A stretch of DNA of 64,000 nt from Euborellia annulipes (taxonomy: Eukaryota; Arthropoda; Insecta; Dermaptera; Anisolabididae), in NCBI GenBank assembly GCA_023213315.1, contig JAKCPI010005511.1, positions 1-64,000 on the forward strand. Reading direction: 5' to 3'. Within the stretch, counting starts at the first letter, position 1, and the number at the start of each line of letters is the position of its first letter. Positions 24,347 through 36,300 of this stretch are shown one piece after another. Position numbers and translations under genes: made by a program. The notes beneath the pieces are model-generated. The model did no database searches and was not told the DNA's origin. It saw only the letters and a list, made by a program, of their open reading frames with translations.

Positions 24347-27300
24347 ATGGATGATTGTACTCAAATTTTAGATGATGATTTTCTTCAAACCCAAATTATA
24401 AATGAACATGAGCAAGTGAGTTTTATATATATATATTTCTATAATCAAAATACTTATGTAAAAGACACTTAATTAATGGAATATTTAATAAAATTTTAGG
24501 TTGCTTATATTTTAATACAAGATACGCAATATCCAATTTTTACTGGAGTGAATGTGATTGGAAGAGGATTGCCAAGCTCAATTATCATTGACCATAAGGT
24601 AATATCTCATTAATTTATTTTATATCAATTCTAATATTAATTTTTTATATCTAACAATACGCAAGAAAGAATTTATCGGCGATGACGAATAAAAAGGTGG
24701 CAGATCATAAAATGTGGCAGGAGAAGGAGCCAGCCACTAGATAGGGAAACTTTGCATAATGTCAGTTTTTATGACCTGAAAAGGTGAAAAGGGCAATGTA
24801 TAAAAATAGAATAAAGAATCAAAAAATAAAATTGAGTATTACAGCGTTAACAATCTCAATGCAATTATTATGCAATGAATTGCAGATAGAGTTGTTATGC
24901 AATTTATATTAATTTACAAAATGTGTGCATAAGCCTAAATAAAACCCACAATATAATGTTGAGTTGTAGTGGATAGAGACCACATTAATCGTTGACTTTT
25001 TCTCCTAATACATTTTCTGATAGAATATGTTTATCATGCTACATTCTCCTTAAAATCTTTCATTTCTCAAAGTCTTTGATAACAAAAATCATCAGATTTT
25101 TCTGAGAGTTTCTTAAGAAGAAAATTTTCTCGCATAGCTTTAAACCAACATTTTGTCAAAGAAGCCAGGTAGCTTAAGTTTTGCTCACAAAATAGTGAAA
25201 AGACCGTCTTTAAGATTGAGTTTCTCTCAGTGTAGTAGTCAAGGAACCCAATGTAAATGTACTTGGGCATTTCTGAGGATTATTCCATAGAGATTTTAAC
25301 GACACTTGTGAACCTCATCAGTATCCTTTTGCAAATTATTCAACAAATATTAGATGTGACCGTCCACATGAAAAGGTACCAAATCTTCACTGGCCTAAAT
25401 TTTCAGGAGAGCCGATTTACTAAAAAAAGTTCAAAATCAATTTTTTTTATTACTGATTCCGATTCTTGTCTGTTTGTTTGGATCTAGCCACCGAGAACTT
25501 TAAGGGCACGGGCACACGGATGACTTTTGTCACGCAACAGTTTTGTCACTAGCAGCATGAGCCGTTGCCGTCACATTACATAAGTTTTTGTGGGAGTAGC
25601 GCACACGAGACGTGACGAGACACTAGAGTGACCTACTCGTTGCGAGGCAAAAGTCACCCGTGTGCGCATGCCCTAAACAGGGATAAGTTTATTTATTTAC
25701 ATTATGATGTCATTCTTCTTTGTTATTTTTTTTTCATTGTTAATAAAGTTTTATTATAATTTTTTAATATTGATACATTAATATTTAATTGCTCCCGAGT
25801 TTGGCGTAGTAGGTAGCGTGCCTACCTCCTATATCAAACGTCGCGGGTTCGGACCCAGGCAGTCCGATGATTTTATTTAAGCCATTTGGATACCAGATGG
25901 CTTAAATAGAAATGCCTGAACCCCACAATAAATATATACATTACAACGGTTATTGTCTAATGTCTTAAATGGCCTAAGTTGCCGAAAAGACTGTGTGAAT
26001 GTGTGTGTGAGTGTGAGTGTGAATGTTAAAAAAAAAAAAAAAAAAATTTTTAATTAATTTTCTTCATAAATTTTTAAAGCATTTTATTTTTGCAGACTTT
26101 ATCTAAAGAACATGCAGCGATCGAAATTAATGATTTTGAAACACATTTTATATATGACAAAGGAAGCCGAAATAAAACTCGACTTTCTAAGGTAATTAAT
26201 AATAAACTAGCCGCGGCGCCCGCCTTCGCGCCTACCTTGGGAAGGTGCTTAAATAGAGCGTGACAGACCAATGGACATTAGCGAATTATATAAATAGATA
26301 TATTGAAATATTTTTAACAATAAATTTAATTTAATATCAAATTTTTTTTTTTTAGGTTACTTTAAAACCTCAAATAAGATATCAATTACAAAATAAAAGT
26401 AAAATACTCTTTGGAGATTTAGAAGCAACTTATTATATTTTAGATAGATATAATAAAAATACCTCATTTATATCTGAAGGTAAATATCCCTTAAAATCAA
26501 TTTGTAGAAGATTTATTCAAAAATACAAATATTTTGCAGAACAAAAAGAATTTTCTATTACAGACGATGAGATTTTTAAAAAACCTGATCCATTTCGAAG
26601 TGATTCTCCTCTTTCCACAAGTCTCTTAGAAAATATGGATGAAATATATTCAGAACAATTATTGGATGATAAAATTGATGATAAAAATTTAACAAATAAA
26701 TGTGGAGGTAAAAAAATTTAAATTTACAACAATGAAGCATTTATAATTAAAATTTTTTTTTAATATTATTTTAGATGAACAAAATAACTCGCTTGGTGAA
26801 GAGATAGAAAAACAAATTTTATCAGACCATGAAGAAAATTCTAAAAAGGAAACTCATAATAAAGGAGGAAATGAAAAGGAAGATCTCTTGTCTGGTGAAG
26901 AAACTGATCCAGAAGGCGTCTATGATTTATTAACTGAGAAAAGTAAAAATTTAACTAAAAAAAAAAGATCAAAAAGTTAACGAGAAGATCCAAGATATGG
27001 CAACTGATAAAGAATCTGATAAATATATCAAAATTAATGATGAATCAGAAAAAATTAATCAAGAAGATATTTGCGAATTGACTACTCAAAAAGAATCAGA
27101 AATAACTCACAATAAAGATTTAATAGAGAAAAAAGATGATGAATTGAGAAATGAATCAGATCCAGAAGGTATTAATAAGGTGGCAATTCAAAAAGCTACC
27201 CAAATGGAGAAGGAAGAGGGCATTCAAGGAATGACAACTCAAAAAGATAAGGAATTGCATATTGAGAACAAGACACATGACGAATCAGATCCAGAAGACA

Positions 27301-30300
27301 ATTTGTTTAAAAACATCGAATATAGTTATGAAACTGAACAAAAAAAGATAAATGAATCAGGAGATGAGACTGACCCAGAAGATACCTATAAAATAACGAA
27401 TCAAAGAGCAACAGAATTACCTGATCCAGAGGACATTCATGAAATGGCAACTCAAAAAGCTAAGGAATTGGGATTTGAGAACAAGACAAAATCAGGAGAT
27501 GAAACAGATCCAGAAGACAATTTGTTGAAAAAAATTGAATCTGGTTATGAAACTCAAGACAAAAAGATATATGAAATAGCTACTCAAAAAGCGACGGAAC
27601 TAGATTCTTCTTCTTCTAGAAAAGAATTTAATGAATCAGAAGATATTTGCTTAATTGCGACAGAAAAAGCTAAGGAAATACCGATTGAGACCATAACTAG
27701 ACATGATGGATCCGTTGATGAAACGGACAGAGAAGGCATTTATGACCTCGCAACCCAAAAAGCTACGGAACTACATCACTTTAACGATTTACCTAAGAAA
27801 AATATGCCAAAATCATTTGATGAATCCGGCTCTGAAAAGATTTATGAAATGGCCACACAAAAAGCTACAGAATTATCACCAAATAAAAGTAACAAAGAAA
27901 TAGCTTTACAAGAATTGTTCCAAAATAAGAGTTACAAGACTGTTGATGAATCAGACAATGAAACCGATCAAGAAGATATTTGTTTAATTCCGACACAAAT
28001 AGCTAAAGAATTGCCTATTGATAATAAGACACATGACGGATCAGGAGATGAAACAGATCCAGAAGATATTTACCTAATTCCAACACAAATAGCAAAGGAA
28101 TTGCCTATTGAGAACAAAACTAGACATGAGGGATCAGGAGATGAAACAGACCCAGAAGATATTTGCCTAATTGCGACACAAAAAGCTAAGGAATTGCCTA
28201 TTGACAACAAGACACATGATGGATCAGGGGATGAAACAGATCCCGATGATATTTACACAATTCCGACACAAATAGCTAAGGAATTGCCTATTGAAAGCAA
28301 GACACACGATGACAACAAAACTAGACATGATGGTTCAGGGGATGAAACGGATCCAGAAGGAATTCATGAAATGGCAACTCAAAAAGCTAAGGAATTGCCT
28401 ATTGACAACAAGACACATGATGGTTCAGGGGATGAAACAGATCCAGAAGATATTTACCTAATTCCAACACAAAGAGCAAAGGAATTGCCTATTGAGAACA
28501 AAACTAGACATGATGGTTCAGGGGATAAATCAGATCCAGAAGGAATTCATGAAATGGCAACTCAAAAAGCAACAGAATTAAAACAAAATATGAATCACAA
28601 AACAGTTGATCCTTTTGAAATTGCTACTGATCTAGAAGACATTTGCGAGTTGGCTACACAAAAAGCAACTGAAATATCACAAACTAAAATCGTAAAATCA
28701 AACGATCAGATTGAAAAAAGCATATTTGAAATGGCAACACAAAAAGCAACTGAATTACCTCAAAGTAAGATTGCAAAAGCACAAGATGATGAAAAAGACA
28801 TTTTTGAAACTTCAGTAGAAATAGCATTGGACGATAATTCTTTCAAAATAATAGATGAATCTGGCGAAGAAACAGATACAGAAGGCATTTATGAAATAGA
28901 AACTCAAAAAGCTACTGAAGTACCTCAAAGTAAAACAAACAAATTTATTCTTGAATCACGTAATGGAGCTAATCTAAAATCTATTTGCGAAATGGAAACT
29001 CAAAAAGCCACGGAATCTACAACATCAACAGAAATAACTCATTTTAAAAAACCTAATGAAGTTTTATTAAAATCTCTGCCTTCCACGTCCAAAACCCAAG
29101 AGATACTTTACACTGATTCACCAAACAAAATTAAAAAACCAGGGCAAAGGAATTTATTAAAGAACACAAATCCAGGGAAAAAGAGTGAAGCTGAAAAAGA
29201 ACCATTCAACCATGAATTGCTTAATAATTCTATTGAAAATAAACAAAGGTATAATGATGATTCTTTTAATGACGAATTATCAAATGTTGCAACTCAGCAA
29301 ATGAATGAAGAATATTTGCAAATTTTAAATAAAAATAAAGAGATACGGCCGCCTTATTCACAAGATTCATCATTTAATGATGAATTCGCAATTGCTGAAA
29401 CTCAACCTATGACTGAAGAATTTGATCAAGTTTTGAAAAAAAGAAATTCTTTTCTAATGTCTACACCAAAGAGTAAAGATTCATTACAAAATATGCAAAA
29501 ATGGTTGAGTTCAGATCGACATTGTCCTGGTCAATTCAAACCTGAACTTTCTGCTTTATCCACTGAAAAGTCATTGCCTATTAATCTTGAAAATTCTGCT
29601 GACAGTCCAATTATATCTCAACAAATGAAAACAAGAAGTAGAACGAGAAAAGCTCTGGAAATACCTTTAGATATAGATAAAGGAAATGAAAATCTTCCTA
29701 AAAAAAGAGGAAGACCTAAAAGAAATGCAAATGCTAAAAAACCTCAAACTGAAGAAAATGAGCAAAAAAATTCAAATAGTAATCAAGAAAAAACAGAACA
29801 AATAAATGAAACGCCTTGGTTGAAACGTTCAGGAAGAGGTAAAAAAAATTTTAGAAAGTGTAAATCCAAAGCCTTCAACATCAAAAACAACTTCACATTT
29901 AAGCGAAGAGGAAAATTCTAATAAAAATGAAAGAAGAATAAAGAGAATTGATTCCCCTATGATAGACATAAATCAACAAAAAGAAGATTCAATTGAATCT
30001 AAGAAGAAGAAAAGAACTTCACATTTAACTGAAATAGAAGAAGAAAATGAAGCCACTCCACGAGGAAGAGGAAAAAAAACAGTAACACCAAGTATAGACA
30101 CAAATACTTCATCAAAACAATCAAAGGAAGATTCTATAGAAGCTGTAAACACAAGAAGAAAGAAACAAACTTCAGTTTCAAGTGAAGAAAATGAAGTTAC
30201 TACTCGAGGAAGGGGAAGAAAAAGAATAGATTCACCAAATATATTAATAAAACAACCAGAGGAAGATTCTATAAAAGCTGTAAACACAAGAAGAAAAAAA

Positions 30301-33300
30301 CAAACTTCAGTGTCCAGTGAAGAAAATGAAGTTGCCCCACGAGGAAAAGGAAAAAGGACAGTAGCACCAAGTATAGACTTAAAAACATCATCAAAACAAT
30401 CAAAGGAAGATTCACTTGAATCTAAGAATAATAAAAGAACTCCACATTTAACTGAAATAGAAGAAGAAGTTACGCCACGAGGAAGAGGAAAAAGAACAGT
30501 AACACCAAATATAGACACAAATACATCATCGAAAAAACAAAAGGAAGGTTCTATAGAAGCTGTAAACACAAGAAGAAAAAAACAAATTTCAGTTTCAAGT
30601 GAAGAAAATGAAGAAACTCCTCGAGGAAGAGGAAGAAAAAGAATAGATTCACCCAGTATAGACTCAAAAACATCAAAACAATCAAAGGAAGATTCAGTTG
30701 AATCTAAGAATAATAAAAGAACTCCACATTTAACTGGAATAGAAGAAGAAGTTACGCCTCGAGGAAGAGGAAAAAGGACAGTAACCCCAAGTATAGACAC
30801 AAATACATCATCAAAAAAACAAAAGGAAGGTTCTATAGAAGCTGTAAATACAAGAAAAAAGAAAATACCTTCAAAATCAAGCGAATTAGAAGAAGAAAAT
30901 GAAATGACTCCTCGAGGAGGTATAATAAATGTCAAAACATCAAAACCTCAAACTATAAAGGTAAAAAGGATTTCAAGTGAAAAGGAAGAAGAAGAAGAAG
31001 AAGAAATTCCGATTAGAAAAGGGAGAAGTCGAAGAATAAATTCACCTTCGGTAGATTCATCATCTTCTTTAACAAAACAAATAGATTCCTTCTTAATTGA
31101 AACTCTTCGTTCAAGGAGCAGAAAAAGAACTTCTGCAAGTGAATTAGATGAAGAAGATGAAATTATTAAAAAGAAATTGAAAAATAATATTACAAAGAAA
31201 ATTTTAACAAGATCAAATTCTAAATCAAGTGAATCGTCTGAAAAGAAAAATAAAAGAAAAACACCATTAAATAAAACTGAAAATAATGAAGAGATTTCCT
31301 CAAATGACACCCCAAAGGGAACAAAAAAGATGAGGAAAATGGAAAATAATTCAAATAATGAAAATGCAATTATTACTCCAATAAAAACCCCAAGAAAGAA
31401 ATCTGAAAGAATTGAGAAATCAAAAAAAGATCAAAAAGTTAATGAGGAATTTTCGAAATCAGAAGCATCTGATAATATTAGTCCAACAAGATTAAGTTTA
31501 TCAGTGGCTTCAAGAACTTTGAAAGAAAAAGGAGCGCAACAAACACGAAAATCAACAACAACAAAAGAATTAAGAGAAATGGTAAGAATTCAATTTTGAT
31601 TTTTATACAAGGTGTATGGCAACACTTGAAATTAAAAGCCCTTGAGCTCTGCTACATCACATTGTGTTGGATCATATGAGCGGTTAAACAGAGGTTGTTT
31701 TATTCAAAATTCAAATACACCATGTCATTCCCCTTCCCCAATCTTTTAGTTACACAACAATATTTTTCAACGTAATCTCCATTCAAGGCTCTACGCCACC
31801 TTTAATTGAGGGCCTGAATGCCTGCACGTTCCACTGGTTGATGTCAGAGCTAACGTCGTGCTTCATCATCCGCGTAGTGAGTTGCGTTCTCCATTGGGCC
31901 AAACAGATGGAAATCCGACGGTGCGAGGTTGAACAATCCACAAATCTTCGCACCCGAGAGAAGTTCTTCCTCATCCACCCTACAGCCCCGATCTCGCACC
32001 GTCGGATTTTCATCTGTTTGGCCCAATGGAGAATTCACTCGGTGGGACGCACTACGGAGATGATGAAGCAATTATTGATGCAGCACGACGTTAGCTCTGG
32101 CATCAACCAGTGGATAGGAAACCTACAGGTCCTCACTTCAAGGTGGTTTAAAGCCATAGTATTGAATGGAGATTACGTTAAAAAATATTGTTGTGTATCC
32201 AAAAGATTGGGGAATAACAAGGTGTATTTGATTTTTGAATAAAACAACCCCTGTTTCAGAAAAAAATGTGTTGCATTACCTATTGAACTCCCTCGTATTT
32301 AATTTACTCAGGCTGATAAATTAAATAAATAATCTGTTGCCAGCCTTGAATACCCTCTATAGTTACCATCAACAAAGTAATAAGTAGTATAAGACTTTAC
32401 GATAACCGTTATATATGAGATAATATCTATTGGGGTCCAAGCTTTTTAATTTAAGCCATTTGGTATCCAAATGGCTTCAATAAAATCATCGGACTGCCTG
32501 GGGTCCGAACCCGCGACGTTCGGTATAGAATATTCCTAGCTTAATAATTAAATCTTTATATATATAATTCTTCTGTACGTGTGTATGTGACTGAACTCCT
32601 CCTAAACGACTGAACCAATTATGATGAAATTTTCTGTGTATGTTTGTGAGAATCCCGGACAGGTTTTGTTTCACAAAGAACAATAAGTTAATGAGTAATT
32701 AACCGTTAAAATAAGAAAAAAATAAAAATTAGGAGAAATAGTTGCCATGGTAACAAAATATAAATATTTACCCATGTTTACGATTTTTTATTTATTTATT
32801 TACATTTTGAATTCTAAAATATCGGCGTAAATTTTTTGTCTGTGTACCGGGAGAGTCCCGGAAAGGATATTATTCACAAAAAATCTTAAGTTCATGAATA
32901 ATTAACCGTTAAAATAATCTCTATATATAAAAATGAAAAGAGAAAATGTATGTACCGGTATGTATATAAGTAGGCGAGCAAGGGGGTCCAGGGGCGCAGC
33001 CCGCAGACGGAAAGCCCGCCGAAGGGCGCGTCAGTAAAAAATAAAATTCTAACTTTATTATTGATTAACAATAAGCATCTGCTTAATTGATTAATAAAAA
33101 GTCAATGGATCTAACCATCAATGCGTATTATTTACAAATTTCATTGTTGATTTTTAACAAATATTTGTATTAATGCCCAGGACATGGACACTTTCTCGCT
33201 TTTTGTTCTAGGAGTCGCCTCCCATCCTGGGCGACAAAAATAGGGGGTCTAATAATTAAAAAGTTTGATTACTCTTATGTTAATTGTATTAAATAGAAAG

Positions 33301-36300
33301 GCTTTTTGTTGATGGTATTTATTAAATTTATCAAATTAATATTACATGTATATATATTTCAGAGTAAAAAGATTATGTTTACTGGAATATCAGATATTCG
33401 GTTAGAAAAATACATTGAAACCCTAGGTAAGTTTATTCATTTTATTTTAATTCATAAATAATGCAATAGGCCACGAATTCTGGCAAAGAATGAATTTCTC
33501 TATTTTTTTCTTTAAATATGAACTTCTCAATTTTAAGGATAGGTGAAAAGTGGTGAAAAGTGAAGAAAGTCTGCAGCTAGTTGTTTTTCATTATTTTATT
33601 CCCACCACGTTGACGTTTCGATCCCGGTTGGGATCATCCTCAGAACTAATGTGTACATAACAAAAGAACGAAACAAAGATTAGCTTCGGGAAAAACATTA
33701 ACAGTCATTATAAATTTTTTTATCTATTGAATTTTATTCCTCTTGGTACGATGAATATTAAGGACTCTTTTCAATTTAAAAATAGGCTTGAAGAAATAAG
33801 ACTATCTCCTGATGAAAAATTAGTCTCATATGACATTGTGTCTTTGTTTACTAACATTGATCTAGGCTTAGCATATAGTATAATCTATGAGAAATGGGAC
33901 TTAATTGATTCACATACATACCTTGAAAAAGAAGACTTTTATTCCTTACTTGACTTCATCTTAAAAAATACGTATTTCATCTTTAATGGAAAGATATATT
34001 CGCAAAAATGTGGAGTCCCTATGGGTTCCAGCTTAGGGCCCATTATTGCTAACCTAGTAATCGACCATCTCTTTGAACGAATTAACTTTTCCTTCCCTTA
34101 TAAGCCTTCATTTGTTTTTAAATACGTGGACGATATTATTACAGCCATTCCAGAAGACCAAATAAGTCCGATCTTGAGCATATTGAATGGTTGTATGGAT
34201 AAGATTAATTTTACCTATGAACTTGAAAACAATGGAGAAATAAACTTTCTTGATCTCAAATTGATGAGAGTCGGGGCAATAATTGAGACGAAATGGGTAA
34301 GAAAGAGCTGCAAGTCTTTACGGTTGCTCAATTATTATTCCAACCATCCTGTTTTATATAAGAAAAATCTTCTCTATAACATGATCCAAAGAGCAGATAG
34401 ACTTACAAGTGAGAGATACAAGCGAGAGTGTTTTAATGAAATTAAAACACTTATGGTAACTAATAAATACCCCAAGTGTTTTGTGGAAAAAATATTTAAA
34501 GTGTATTTTTTTAAAAATCGACAACCGCCAAATAACTCGAACCAACTTCACTCTAATAATGTATCGAATGCACCTAATAACACACAATTGGGCTCTACAT
34601 CGGAAGACAAATTATATATAAGCCTTACTTATACCCCTGGTCTGTCAGAGGTATAAGGAAACTCATTCAACAAGTGGATTCTAATATAGTGTTGGCCTTT
34701 AAACCGATTAATATGCTATCCTTCTTATATAATAATAAAGACGCAACACCACTTCATAAACGATCTAATGTGATTTATAAGGTGCCCTGTGAGAATTGTG
34801 ATTGTTGTTACGTCGGGCAAACACGTCAATATTTGGGGACCAGGCTCTCTCAGCACAAAAACAACATAAAAAATAAAGAAACGAGTGTAGCACTAGCCGA
34901 ACACGCTCTTAATAGTGATCATAGGTTTAACTTTGGCGCTACAGAGATTCTGGGTTGTGAGCCTAATTATTGTAAAAGACTGACACTTGAAGCTATCTGT
35001 ATATTTACTAATAAATGTGTGAATTTTCAAAGAGATTATAAACAGTCTATATCTATGTATAGGCATCTAATAAAGCGCTAAATCGAAAAAAACACTCCGG
35101 TGACGTGGGAGGAGTATAAGGGAGGGGAGTCAGCTTGCCTGGCGATGGGGTGAGGTTTGAGTTCTGAACTCACTTCAAATTTGTCTTGCGACGTGACCAT
35201 CTCTCTTGATCATTTACTTTCAATTATATAATAACTAATATAATCTATTTGTATCAATCCATCTTTAAGTTCTATATATAATATATGATTGAAAATTACA
35301 AATTTAACATACATAACACCCACCTGGTAATTATGCAATTTTCTTAAAAAATCTTTGTATTTTATTTTAAGAGCCTTGTAAAATATATTCTAAGATACTA
35401 TTGTACTCTAAGATAAAAAAATTTATAATGACTGTTAATGTTTTTCCCGAAGCTAATCTTTGTTTCGTTCTTTTGTTATGTACACATTAGTTCTGAGGAT
35501 GATCCCAACCGGGATCGAAACGTCAACGTGGTGGGAATAAAATAATGAAAAACAACTAGCTGCAGACTTTCTTCACTTTTCACCTATCCTTATTAAACTA
35601 CCAGCTATAAGCCCTACGTATCTTCTCAATTTTATTTTATTTTTTCAAGGTGGACAAATTGTGGATTCGCCATTTGAATGTGATATATTAGTAACTAATA
35701 AAGTGAGACGAACCTTTAAATTTTTATGTTCCCTCTCTCGAGGAATTCCAATTGTCTCTGTCGATTGGCTCTATCATTCATATGAAAAGAATTACTTTTC
35801 AGGTAAGTACCGTAAGACGTGATTTAAAAAAAAAATTTTATTTTAATTGTAAACTAAAGTTATTATTATTTTTTTTTTAATAATTAGATCCCTGGTCATT
35901 TATATTATTTGATAAAGATTATGAAATAAGAAATAATTGTTCATTAAAGAAATCTTTAGAACAAGCAACAAAATCAAAACTGCTTCATGGTTATTCAATT
36001 TTTGTGACGAGTCAAGTGAAACCACCGCCAGAAGAAATTAAAGGTATTTATTTATTTGTCTGCCTTTTTATCTTTGCCTAGTTTTTTTTGTTTTTTTTAA
36101 CACACACTTTTTTCCATTCACACTCACACACACATACACACAGTCTTTTCGGCAACTTAGGCCATTTAAGACTTTACGATATCCGTTATAGAGTTTAATA
36201 TATATATTAGGGGTCCAGGCATTCTTATTTAAGCCATTTGGTATCCAAATGGTTTAAATAAAATCATCGGACTGCCTGGGGTCCAAACCCTTGACCCTTG

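Larger units (their letters stand above)
33536..35621 (+). mobile_element. Penelope-like element with hammerhead-bearing inverted ends
   Basis: A 13-bp duplication CTTCTCAATTTTA flanks it (33523-33535 and 35622-35634). About 180 bp at the left (33537-33718) is the inverted copy of the right end (about 35408-35590), and about 31 unpaired bases (35591-35621) follow on the right only. A one-sided tail beside the terminal repeat is a known Penelope feature. Between the ends lie an RT domain and a GIY-YIG endonuclease domain. It sits in intron 7 of the MDC1-like gene, sense orientation. Confidence 0.93.

Noticed and set aside
25795..25870. Genuine tRNA gene
   Set aside because: The head has A and B boxes but cannot form a proper acceptor stem with a matching 3' end, and it is followed by the SINE body and poly(A) seen at many loci.
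29840..29856. GTAAAAAAAATTTTAG as a tiny intron in the MDC1-like exon
   Set aside because: At 16 bases it is far too short to splice. A one-base A-run excess explains the frame change and keeps the overall phase.
29973..31310. Long minus-strand open frames of 320 and 120 codons opposite the MDC1-like exon
   Set aside because: They are antisense shadows of the biased Lys/Glu/Ser repeat; composition is low-complexity Phe/Ser and no splice or start context supports them.
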